A DNA stretch of 32,129 bases from Megasphaera geminata F0357 (lineage in GTDB: Bacteria > Bacillota > Negativicutes > Veillonellales > Megasphaeraceae). The position numbers and the translations under genes are program-made. The notes below the pieces were generated by a model. That model saw only the letters and a list, made by a program, of their open reading frames with translations, searched no databases and was not told where the DNA came from. Below, in pieces: positions 25,473-32,129 of this stretch. The stretch's first letter is position 1; every line of letters starts with the position of its first letter. The stretch is from the NCBI RefSeq assembly GCF_000239275.1, contig NZ_JH417570.1, positions 61,450 through 93,578 on the forward strand, given 5' to 3'.

Positions 25473-25490
25473 ATTGTATACAATTATAAT
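25473..25490 (+). promoter_or_regulatory. Second operator copy with adjacent -10 box before the structural genes
   Basis: ATTGTATACAAT (25473-25484) repeats the core of the palindrome at the regulator promoter. It is followed directly by TATAAT (25485-25490), a perfect -10; no good -35 is visible. Binding here would control the enzymes separately from the regulator. Confidence 0.6.
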
Positions 25491-25516
25491 ACTATGGTGT
25501 TGTTGAGAGGTATAAA

Positions 25517-26200
25517 ATGGCTACTGGCTGTAAAATTGTGCTGGATTTTGAGCGCCCTGCGCGGGAATTAATCGAAAGCTTCCGTGAGATTTCGGTTGCG
25601 AATCTGGACGATTGCATGGGAAGAATCGCGGCGGTACGGGCGGAGATTGTGCCGATGGGAAAGCCGAAACTACTCGGCGCGGCGTTTACGGTCAAGGTAC
25701 CGGAAGGCGACAATCTGATGTTCCATAAGGCGATGGATCTGGCAAAACCCGGAGATGTGATCGTCATTAACGCTGGCGGAAGCATTCAGCGCAGCATCTT
25801 TGGGGAATTGATGGCACACTACTGTAAAATACGCGGCATTGCAGGGATTGCTGTTGACGGAAGCATCCGTGATGCGGTGGAAATTGCTGCGATGGATTTT
25901 CCGGTTTATGCGCGCGGCGTGACACCGAATGGCCCGTATAAAAACGGCCCCGGTGAGATCAACACTGTCATTTCTTTCGGTGGCAGAACTGTACATCCGG
26001 GAGACATCGTTGTTGCCGACGCAGACGGCATGCTCTTCGTCCGCCCGGACGAGGCGGACGCGATCCTGAAAGCGGCGAACGCGGTGATGGAAAAGGAAGC
26101 AAACATTATGAAAACACAACTGGAGAACGGTACATATCTTCGTCCGTGGGTGGATGAAAAGCTACAGGAAATCGGCTGTGAAATTGTAGAGCGCTCGTAA
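25517..26200 (+). CDS. RraA / HMG-aldolase-like protein 1
   Basis: The product has 227 residues, ATG with GAGAGG 6 bp upstream. RraA/MenG-like fold: NLDDCMGRI near the N-terminus, KPGDVIVINAGGS (~residues 75-87), GIAGIAVDGSIRDAVE, and C-terminal PGDIVVADADGMLFV. The active-site spacing is E-X20-R-D-X2-E (Glu in FGELM, Arg-Asp in SIRDAVE). This mixes features of the two known active types (D-X20-R-D of HMG/CHA aldolase and G-X20-R-D-X2-E/D of RraA-like enzymes with aldolase/oxaloacetate decarboxylase activity). Probable role: metal-dependent retro-aldol or decarboxylase step on a 2-oxo acid. It is the first of three paralogues and may form mixed assemblies with them. An RNase E regulator role is less likely given the operon. 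Confidence 0.85.
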   Translation: MATGCKIVLDFERPARELIESFREISVANLDDCMGRIAAVRAEIVPMGKPKLLGAAFTVKVPEGDNLMFHKAMDLAKPGDVIVINAGGSIQRSIFGELMAHYCKIRGIAGIAVDGSIRDAVEIAAMDFPVYARGVTPNGPYKNGPGEINTVISFGGRTVHPGDIVVADADGMLFVRPDEADAILKAANAVMEKEANIMKTQLENGTYLRPWVDEKLQEIGCEIVERS

Positions 26201-26219
26201 GCGCAAAGGAGGATGAAAC

Positions 26220-26885
26220 ATGGAATTCACACAGGAACTACGGGGACGCTTTGAACGGTTGTCGTCCACTAATCTATCGGATGCCATGGACGCACTCGGG
26301 ATGCGCGGTTTTACTTTCGGTATCCACCCGTTGCAGGCTGCTTGGCGGAAGATTGTCGGTCCTGCCGTCACGATGCGCATGATCGCCGCCGGCCAAATAC
26401 CTCAAAAAACACATCTCGGTATGAACGCCATCGCCTCTGCCAGGCCCGGTGACGTTATCGTCATTGACAACGGAGGCCGAATGGACAGCTCATGTTGGGG
26501 CGGAATCCTTGCTAATGCCGCGAAGATCAAGGGAGTGGCCGCCACCGTTATCGACGGTTGCTGCCGCGATCTGGATGACTGCATCGATGCGGACTACCCT
26601 GTCTATGCACGCGGCACGGTTATCTGCACGGCCCGTGGCCGCGTCATTGAAGAGAGCACCAATCAAATGATCCAGTGCGGCGGCGTCCAGGTCCGTCCGG
26701 GCGATATCATCTTCGGCGACAGCAGCGGTATTGTTTGCGTGCCGCAGGAGAAGATGCTTGAGATCCTGGAAAAGGCGGAACAGCTCTGGCAGAAGGAAGA
26801 AGACATGATAGCTGAAATCAAGGCAGGCGCGGATATTCTTGCTGCCGACGCCAAGTACAACTACAATAAAATGCTGCAAAAGTGA
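26220..26885 (+). CDS. RraA / HMG-aldolase-like protein 2
   Basis: The product has 221 residues, ATG with AGGAGG 6 bp upstream. Same fold: STNLSDAMDALGMRG, RPGDVIVIDNGGRMDSSCWGG, IDGCCRDLDD, RPGDIIFGDSSGIVCVP, then a C-terminal helix. The active-site spacing is G-X20-R-D-X2-D, the motif reported for RraA-like proteins with HMG aldolase and oxaloacetate decarboxylase activity (Thermus and yeast examples). It is therefore the paralogue with the best direct support for C-C lyase activity on 4-hydroxy-2-oxo acids. It differs clearly from its two neighbours, so the trio is not a recent duplication. Confidence 0.87.
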   Translation: MEFTQELRGRFERLSSTNLSDAMDALGMRGFTFGIHPLQAAWRKIVGPAVTMRMIAAGQIPQKTHLGMNAIASARPGDVIVIDNGGRMDSSCWGGILANAAKIKGVAATVIDGCCRDLDDCIDADYPVYARGTVICTARGRVIEESTNQMIQCGGVQVRPGDIIFGDSSGIVCVPQEKMLEILEKAEQLWQKEEDMIAEIKAGADILAADAKYNYNKMLQK

Positions 26886-26897
26886 GGGACAGATAAC

Positions 26898-27548
26898 ATG
26901 GATCAGATTATTGAACGTTTCAAAAAGCTGGACACTACCTGTGTTTCTGACGCTATGGACAAAATTGGTATTGAATGTAGCGTTTACGGCATCAAGCCGG
27001 TTCAGAGCGGAGAAAAAATCTGCGGTCGGGCTTTCACCGTTCACTATGCCCCCTGCGGTGCTGTCAAGGGCACGGTCGGTGACTTCCTGGACGACGTCGA
27101 GCCGGGACAGGTTATCGTCATTGACAACGCGGGTCGCGACAATTGCACCGTCTGGGGTGACATCATGGCAAAGACCGCCAAGAAATACGGCATTACCGGT
27201 ACGGTCATTGATGGGGTCTGCCGCGATATCCCGGCGGTTCTTGAGTGCCGGTACCCTGTATTCTCTAAAGGCTATTATATGCGCACCGGTAAGGACCGCG
27301 TATATGTTGATGCAGTGAACGTTCCCGTTACGCTCTCCGATATTCAGGTTTGCCCGGGTGACATCGTCATCGGTGACGACACGGGCGTTGTTGTCGTGCC
27401 GCAGAGCCGTGCGGAAGAGGTTGCGGAAATTGCTGAGAACATCGACCGCAAAGAGCAGGAGATTCTCGCTCTGGTTGCGAAGGGCTATAAACTCAAGGAA
27501 GCACGCGCCATGACCGGTTACCATCATTTACAGACGAAAGAAAAATAA
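26898..27548 (+). CDS. RraA / HMG-aldolase-like protein 3
   Basis: The product has 216 residues, ATG 12 bp after the previous stop with GAGGGA upstream. Same fold: DTTCVSDAMDKIGIECSVYG, GQVIVIDNAGRDNCTVWGD, TGTVIDGVCRDIPAV, CPGDIVIGDDTGVVVVPQ. The active-site spacing is D-X20-R-D with no acidic residue at the +3 position, which is the motif of the Pseudomonas HMG/CHA aldolase. This one is therefore closest by motif to true 4-hydroxy-4-methyl-2-oxoglutarate aldolase. Aconitase X follows 13 bp downstream. Confidence 0.87.
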   Translation: MDQIIERFKKLDTTCVSDAMDKIGIECSVYGIKPVQSGEKICGRAFTVHYAPCGAVKGTVGDFLDDVEPGQVIVIDNAGRDNCTVWGDIMAKTAKKYGITGTVIDGVCRDIPAVLECRYPVFSKGYYMRTGKDRVYVDAVNVPVTLSDIQVCPGDIVIGDDTGVVVVPQSRAEEVAEIAENIDRKEQEILALVAKGYKLKEARAMTGYHHLQTKEK

Positions 27549-27561
27549 GGAGGCAACACCA

Positions 27562-28773
27562 ATGGCAATGTATCTGACCCCGGCAGAGCAGGAGATGTTT
27601 GACGGTAAACGGGGACCGCTAACGCAGAAGTGTATGAAGGTACTTGTGACGCTCGGCGAAATTTACGGTGCAAAGCGGATGGTCAAGGTGAGAAACGTTC
27701 ACTTTCCGGGCGTATCGTATCGTGTGGCGGGTGACGCAGGCCTGGAGTATGTGTGCGATGCGAGCGAGCAGGGCAGTTTCTGCGTGCCGTCCACACTTAA
27801 CACTATCGGCATCGACTGTTTCGACATGGAATCGTTGCAGTTTGACAAGGAATTTTGCAAGGGACAGCTCAAACTCAACGAGGCATATGAAAGGATGGGC
27901 GCAATTCCGACCTACACCTGCACGCCGTATGTAGTCGGCGGCTGTCCTGGCTTCGGCGAACATGTGGCATGGGGCGAGTCGAGTGCCATCATCTACGTAA
28001 ACTCTGTCATCGGTGCACGTACCAATCGTGAAGGCGGTCCGACGGCGTTGGCGGCTGCAGTCTGCGGCTGTGTGCCGGAATACGGCTTCCATCTCAATGA
28101 AAACCGCTGTGCGACACACCTGATTCAGGTGGACTATTCTCTGAAAACGAATCGCGACTTTGCCGTAATGGGCTACTACGTCGGCAACAAGGTTGGCAAC
28201 AAAGTTCCATGCTTTACGGGCATTACCGAACGTCCGATCGTCGAGCAGTATAAGGCACTGGGTGCGGCGCTTGCTTCGTCGGGAGGTATTGCGCTCTACC
28301 ATATCGAGGGATTCACACCCGAAGCGCCGAGCAAAGAGGTGGTTTTGAAGGATGAGTACGAAACCGTGTACTTTGGCAAGGAAGAATACACCGAGGTGGA
28401 GAAGTTTTTCACACTTAGAGAGCCGGCGGACCTGGTCGTCATCGGGTGTCCGCACTGCACAATCAACGAGGTTGTCGAGATTGCAAAGCTTGTGGAAGGC
28501 AAGCATGTGAAGATTGACATGTGGGTCTGCCTATCGCATCAGATCTATGCGTTGGTAGAGCGCATGGGCTATGTGAAAACACTCGTAGACGCGGGTGTGA
28601 CATTTGTGCGAGATACCTGTCCTATCCTCTGTCCGACCAGCCCCAAGGGTTATCGTGGCGTGGCGACGAACTCCGGTAAGCTTGCGCACTATATCCGCGG
28701 TTTGTGGAACATGGACTCTGAGCTTATACAGCTTGAAGACTGCGTAAAGACTGCACTTGGGGAGGAGGCGTAA
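27562..28773 (+). CDS. Aconitase X large (catalytic) subunit
   Basis: The product has 403 residues, AAGGAGG 8 bp before ATG. DUF521/aconitase X catalytic domain: MYLTPAEQEMFDGKRG at the N-terminus, HFPGVSYRVAGDAG, YTCTPYVVGGCPGFGEHVAWGES (Cys120, Cys128), NSVIGARTNREGG, VIGCPHCTINEV (Cys296, Cys299), DTCPILCPT (Cys353, Cys357) and TNSGKLAHY. The cysteines supply the iron-sulfur cluster. Known aconitase X enzymes are cis-3-hydroxyproline dehydratase (bacteria) and phosphomevalonate dehydratase (archaea). Neither hydroxyproline nor mevalonate genes are nearby, so the substrate is unknown; dehydration or hydration of a 4-hydroxy-2-oxo or related acid is inferred from the aldolases next door. Confidence 0.9.
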   Translation: MAMYLTPAEQEMFDGKRGPLTQKCMKVLVTLGEIYGAKRMVKVRNVHFPGVSYRVAGDAGLEYVCDASEQGSFCVPSTLNTIGIDCFDMESLQFDKEFCKGQLKLNEAYERMGAIPTYTCTPYVVGGCPGFGEHVAWGESSAIIYVNSVIGARTNREGGPTALAAAVCGCVPEYGFHLNENRCATHLIQVDYSLKTNRDFAVMGYYVGNKVGNKVPCFTGITERPIVEQYKALGAALASSGGIALYHIEGFTPEAPSKEVVLKDEYETVYFGKEEYTEVEKFFTLREPADLVVIGCPHCTINEVVEIAKLVEGKHVKIDMWVCLSHQIYALVERMGYVKTLVDAGVTFVRDTCPILCPTSPKGYRGVATNSGKLAHYIRGLWNMDSELIQLEDCVKTALGEEA

Positions 28774-28776
28774 GAT

Positions 28777-29196
28777 ATGGAAGAAAAAATCGTCATGCAA
28801 GGCAGAAAGATTGTCGAGGGCTACGCCGAGGGCTATGCGATTGTGGCAAAACATGATTGCATTTCCTTTATGGGCAGCACGAACCCCAAGACTGGTTATA
28901 TTATTGAGCGCGGGCATGAACTCGAAGGCATGTGCATGCAGGGAAAAATTCTCTGTTTCCCGTCATCCAAGGGCTCAACAGGGGGGTCCTATATGCTGTA
29001 TGATGCAGTTAAGCGCGGAGTGGGCCCCGCAGCCATTGTCAATATTGAAGCGGAATCCATCGTTGTCATCGGCGCAATCGTCTCTGATTTTCCTATGGTC
29101 GATAAAATTGACATTTCCAAAATCGAAACCGGCGACTATGTAAAAGTCGATGCGACAAACGGAGTTGTAGAGGTTATCAAGCATACAGAGACATAG
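28777..29196 (+). CDS. Aconitase X small (swivel) subunit
   Basis: The product has 139 residues, 3 bp after the large subunit, with GGGGAGGAGG in the end of that gene. DUF126/AcnX swivel domain: GRKIVEGYAEGYAIV, FMGSTNPKTG, and the signature FPSSKGSTGGSYMLYD (61-76), with the substrate-side serines. The swivel subunit closes over the large subunit to complete the active site. In other organisms the two are fused; here they are split, as in the two-gene forms. Confidence 0.9.
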   Translation: MEEKIVMQGRKIVEGYAEGYAIVAKHDCISFMGSTNPKTGYIIERGHELEGMCMQGKILCFPSSKGSTGGSYMLYDAVKRGVGPAAIVNIEAESIVVIGAIVSDFPMVDKIDISKIETGDYVKVDATNGVVEVIKHTET

Positions 29197-29245
29197 AGGC
29201 TGAATCGGCATATAGAGATAAAACAGATAAAGAGGAGAAAGAGCC

Positions 29246-30430
29246 ATGGAAATCAGTATGAACATGTACCATACCATAGCCCTTGCTGTGGTCGTCTATT
29301 ATCTTGGACAGTTTATCCGCGATCGAGTGACATTCTTTCAGAAATATTGTATTCCTTCCCCTGTGATCGGCGGCATGATTGCCGCATTGATTATTACTGT
29401 TTTGCGCGTGACGGGAGCAATGATTATTAATCTGGATACGACGCTACAAACGGTTTGTATGCTGATATTTTTCTGCAACATCGGCTTCAACGCCAGATGG
29501 AAGGTACTGAAAAAAGGCGGCATTGGGCTTGTGATTATCTTTTTTGCGGTTGCAGCGTTGTGCATCATTCAGGATGGCTTCGGCGCTATGATGATGAAGC
29601 TTTTCGGAAAGCACCCGCTGCTGGGCACGGCGATTGGTTCAGTTTCGCTGGTTGGCGGTCACGGTACCGCCGCATCCTTCGGGCAGCTGATTGAGGATAT
29701 GGGTGTTCCCGCTGCGGCGTCTGCATCGGTTGCAGCCGCAACCTATGGTCTGATTGCCGGCTGCATGATTGGAGGGCCGATTGCCCGCCTGCGTATTTTG
29801 CAGCTGCAAAAGAAGGGAAAGTTTGAGCTCAGCGACTGTACGGAAAAGCTGGATGAGACGGAAAAGAAGTCTCTGAACGAAAAGAGTTTGATGCTGGCCG
29901 TGGCGCTGTTACTGTTGTCCGTTGGCGCAGGTCAGATTATTTCCAGCATCATCGGCAAGTTGATGACCTTCTCTGCTGCGGTGGGCTCGCTGGCTGCGGG
30001 TTGCCTTGTGCGGGGATTCTGTGATGCAAAGAAAATTGAGCTTCCAGACGAGGAAATCGAAATGACCGGTAATATCGCGCTATATCTGTTCTTGTCCATG
30101 GCGATGATGAGTATGAAGATCTGGGAACTGGTCGATTTGGCTGTACCGATGATTGTGACGCTGTTGTTCCAGACGGTGATTTGCGGCCTATTTGCCTACT
30201 TCGTTATTTTCAATATTATGGGGCGCGATTATGATGCTGCCGTTATGACATCCGGCGCCTGCGGCTTTGGTCTCGGTGCAACACCTAACGCTATCGCAAA
30301 CATGAGCGCTGTGGTTTCCAAATACGGTCCGGCGCCGCGCGCATTTCTGATCGTTCCTATTGTGGGCAGCATGCTTGCCGACATTGTAAATTCGACCGCC
30401 ATTACTGTATTTATGAATATCTTCGGGTAA
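29246..30430 (+). CDS. Sodium/glutamate symporter family transporter (GltS-like)
   Basis: The product has 394 residues with about ten to twelve spans. GltS-family motifs occur in both inverted halves: IPSPVIGGMIAAL, SLVGGHGTAASFG (~135-147) in the first half and GFGLGATPNAIANM (~344-357) in the second. RBS AGAGGAGAAAG before ATG 29246. GltS imports glutamate with sodium. Because the operon carries an aminotransferase and an acid-handling dehydratase, the cargo here is probably an acidic amino acid, possibly a glutamate analogue; the motif does not tell which. Confidence 0.88.
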   Translation: MEISMNMYHTIALAVVVYYLGQFIRDRVTFFQKYCIPSPVIGGMIAALIITVLRVTGAMIINLDTTLQTVCMLIFFCNIGFNARWKVLKKGGIGLVIIFFAVAALCIIQDGFGAMMMKLFGKHPLLGTAIGSVSLVGGHGTAASFGQLIEDMGVPAAASASVAAATYGLIAGCMIGGPIARLRILQLQKKGKFELSDCTEKLDETEKKSLNEKSLMLAVALLLLSVGAGQIISSIIGKLMTFSAAVGSLAAGCLVRGFCDAKKIELPDEEIEMTGNIALYLFLSMAMMSMKIWELVDLAVPMIVTLLFQTVICGLFAYFVIFNIMGRDYDAAVMTSGACGFGLGATPNAIANMSAVVSKYGPAPRAFLIVPIVGSMLADIVNSTAITVFMNIFG

Positions 30431-30445
30431 ACAGGAGGAAGTATA

Positions 30446-31633
30446 ATGGTATCTGAGCGAATACTTGCTATGGCGCCCTCGGCGACGAGTATGCTGGGCG
30501 GAAAAATCAGCGAAATGAAGGCAGCGGGGCTTGATGTCGTGTCCTTTAACCTTGGAGAGCCCGATTTTCAGACGCCGCGGAAAATCATGGATACCTGCAC
30601 GAAGGCAATGCTGGACGGCAACACCAAGTATATTGCCGTGGGTGGTATACTGCCGCTACGGAAAGCTATCTGTGAAAAGTTGGAGCAGGACAACAATGTT
30701 TCCTATGAACCGTCGGAAATCTGCGTTTGCACAGGTGCATTAGCGGCGCTCTACAATGCGATGATGACAATCTGCAATCCGGGCGACGAGGTGATTATCC
30801 CGACACCTTGCTGGGTCAGCTATGTCGAGATGGTAAAGTTGGCGGGCGGCAAACCTGTGTTTGTCAGAACGATGGCAGATTTCCAATTGAACATTGCAGA
30901 GATTAAAAGCGCTATTACACCGCGCACGAAGGCTGTGATTATCAACACGCCGAACAACCCGACCGGCGCTGTATACTCACTCGACGTGCTAATGCATCTG
31001 GCGCATCTGGCTATCCGGCACGATTTCTATGTTATATCAGACGAGGTTTATGAAAAGCTTATCTACGACGGCGTAGAGCATATCAGCATTGCTTCGCTCT
31101 TGCCGGAGATGCGCCGGCGTACTATTACGATCAACGGTTTTTCCAAGGCATATTCCATGACCGGCTGGCGGCTTGGCTACGCGGCGGCTCCGATGGAAAT
31201 CACAAAGGGCATGGTGGCGTTTCAAAGTCACACGACAACCAATTCCACGACATTTGTGCAGTACGCTGGTATTACCGCGCTCAAAGATTGCGCCCATGAT
31301 GTCGAAGCGATGCGGCAGGAGTTTGCCAAACGCAGGGTGTATATGCTTGAACGCATGGAAAAGTTTCCGGATGTAACCTGCACGAAGCCCGGCGGCGCAT
31401 TCTACCTGATGCCGGACGTTTCCGCCTACTACTGGAAAAAGACTATAGATGGACAACTCATCAAAGACTCGTTTGATTTCTGCAACTACATGCTGAACGA
31501 GGCACGCGTCGCGATTGTCCCCGGCGCTGCTTTTGAAATGCCGAAGTGCGTCCGCTTTGCTTACTCCATCTCCATGGAGGCCATAGAAAAAGGTATGGAC
31601 CGTCTGGAAGCGGCGCTGGTGAAACTTCATTGA
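30446..31633 (+). CDS. PLP-dependent class I aminotransferase (aspartate-aminotransferase type)
   Basis: The product has 395 residues, AGGAGG before ATG. Fold type I, subgroup Ib (Bacillus AspB-like): FNLGEPDF, TKYIAVGGILPLRKAI, NTPNNPTGAVYS, ISDEVYEKLIYDG (Asp199, Tyr202), the PLP lysine Lys234 in GFSKAYSMTGWRLGY, and the carboxylate-binding Arg in KCVRFAYS near the C-terminus. It would exchange amino and oxo groups between an acidic amino acid and a 2-oxo acid. It is the last gene of the operon, so it is probably the first step after import. No clear terminator follows. Confidence 0.92.
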   Translation: MVSERILAMAPSATSMLGGKISEMKAAGLDVVSFNLGEPDFQTPRKIMDTCTKAMLDGNTKYIAVGGILPLRKAICEKLEQDNNVSYEPSEICVCTGALAALYNAMMTICNPGDEVIIPTPCWVSYVEMVKLAGGKPVFVRTMADFQLNIAEIKSAITPRTKAVIINTPNNPTGAVYSLDVLMHLAHLAIRHDFYVISDEVYEKLIYDGVEHISIASLLPEMRRRTITINGFSKAYSMTGWRLGYAAAPMEITKGMVAFQSHTTTNSTTFVQYAGITALKDCAHDVEAMRQEFAKRRVYMLERMEKFPDVTCTKPGGAFYLMPDVSAYYWKKTIDGQLIKDSFDFCNYMLNEARVAIVPGAAFEMPKCVRFAYSISMEAIEKGMDRLEAALVKLH

Positions 31634-31820
31634 TGATATGCTGCAGATCAGCAACACTGTAATCTGGTTGTAGGGGCAAATACTTCCGTTTCTGTATTAT
31701 ACTTGATGTTATTGGCAAAGTTTTATTTATTCGGTTGATTTCGAAAATGCTCCGTGCAGATATCGACAGGTGGTCGTGCAACACGTCGGTCGGCTGGATA
31801 TTTTAGTGTAAACAAGTCGT
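31634..31820. other. Non-coding A/T-rich segment after the accessory operon
   Basis: I see no gene, strong terminator or known element here. A short TGCTG/CAGCA hairpin just after the aminotransferase lacks a T run. It may include the decayed end of the insertion sequence to its right. Confidence 0.4.
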
Positions 31821-32129
31821 TGAATCAGCAAAGGAATAAAACGTACGGGCGGCTTAACACTCCTCCTCACTCCTCATTGTCCTTTCTGTGGGATCGTTTC
31901 GCCTTACCATTATGTCGGGGTGTATAGGGCTGAATCTTTTGATGAACAATAGCATGGTCTTTAAGAAATTGTTCAAAGAGAGTCAGGCCCTTTTTGTAAG
32001 CGGTTTGAAGCGGTTTGAAGCTGTTTTGGGATATACTTAGAAGCTTTTTTGGGGCCGTTATCTCAAGGTGTTTCATGCAACTACACGAACATAGTAAAGA
32101 CCGCTTAGAATGATCTGCACCCAATTTAT
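31821..32129 (-). pseudogene. Decayed IS481-like transposase fragment (rve integrase core)
   Basis: Read on the minus strand from 32124 to 31867, the frame gives KKGLTLFEQFLKDHAIVH and then IQPYTPRHNGKAKRSHRKDNE. This is the conserved end of the DDE/rve core of IS481-family (and related IS3) transposases. The catalytic Glu of the usual NGKVERS is replaced by Lys (NGKAKRS). A stop follows, and a second frame carries RTFYSFADS (31821-31847), the next family block, so the gene is frameshifted. A 10-bp tandem duplication (CGGTTTGAAG twice, 32001-32020) adds a further frameshift and the expected DNGxEF block is not found. It is inactive. It extends past the window edge. Confidence 0.75.
32001..32020. 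repeat. 10-bp tandem duplication in the transposase remnant
   Basis: CGGTTTGAAG occurs twice in a row. Ten is not a multiple of three, so it breaks the transposase frame. Confidence 0.7.

Noticed and set aside
26490-27527. Long minus-strand ORF (345 codons) across the RraA genes
   Set aside because: It is antisense to two well-supported genes with clear motifs and has no ribosome site or recognisable domain.
25517-27548. RraA proteins as RNase E inhibitors
   Set aside because: Three copies in a catabolic operon with lyase-type motifs fit aldolase/decarboxylase activity better than RNA-decay control.
27562-29196. cis-3-hydroxyproline degradation operon
   Set aside because: No proline racemase, pyrroline reductase or proline transporter gene is present in the window; kept only as an alternative substrate.
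1-32129. tRNA, rRNA or CRISPR features
   Set aside because: No tRNA-like T-loop with matching arms, rRNA segment or regularly spaced repeat array was seen by eye.

Overview
The window looks like the chromosome of a diderm (outer-membrane) Firmicute of the class Negativicutes, probably a Veillonellales member near Megasphaera or Dialister. The reasons are a dense outer-membrane biogenesis block (MCE protein with an outer-membrane barrel, TolC, TamB, BamA, three Skp/OmpH proteins, LpxD, a lipid A acyltransferase) combined with Firmicute-style strong Shine-Dalgarno sequences, sigma-A-like promoters and a Bacillus-type iron-sulfur PurF. The genus is an inference. All confident genes are on the plus strand; only a decayed transposase at the right edge is on the minus strand.

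Layout. (1) 1-15345: envelope block: 3' end of mlaD (with barrel), tolC, tamB, a sigma-70-family factor, a one-span membrane protein, bamA (broken by a one-base frameshift), an unknown exported barrel-like protein, three different Skp/OmpH paralogues, lpxD and an lpxL/htrB-like acyltransferase, closed by a hairpin-plus-T terminator. (2) 15356-17261: a diaminopimelate decarboxylase unit and an unknown 5-span membrane protein, each with its own promoter; the first ends in a strong terminator. (3) 17297-23042: purine operon purE-purF-purM-purN-purH-purD with a long leader; purM carries a second one-base frameshift, and purH encodes only the IMP cyclohydrolase half. A terminator follows purD. (4) 23063-24475: class II fumarase. 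(5) 24476-31633: an accessory catabolic operon: a FadR-type GntR regulator with a 24-bp perfect palindrome over its own -10, a second copy of the core palindrome before the structural genes, then three tandem RraA/HMG-aldolase-like proteins, split aconitase X (large and small subunits), a GltS-type transporter and a class I aminotransferase. (6) 31634-32129: non-coding sequence and an IS481-like transposase remnant.

How the genes work together. The first block supplies outer-membrane protein assembly (BamA, Skp), phospholipid traffic (MlaD, TamB), efflux (TolC) and lipid A synthesis (LpxD, acyltransferase). The purine block covers six enzymes of IMP synthesis. Region 5 is the best candidate for an undescribed system. 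Its gene content suggests uptake of an acidic amino acid, transamination to a 2-oxo acid, (de)hydration by aconitase X and retro-aldol cleavage by one or more RraA-type aldolases, under GntR control. The three RraA paralogues carry three different versions of the known metal/aldolase motif, and no hydroxyproline partner genes are nearby, so the substrate is open.

Both frameshifts (bamA, purM) are repaired by adding one G to a short G run. This makes sequencing or assembly error more likely than true gene loss.
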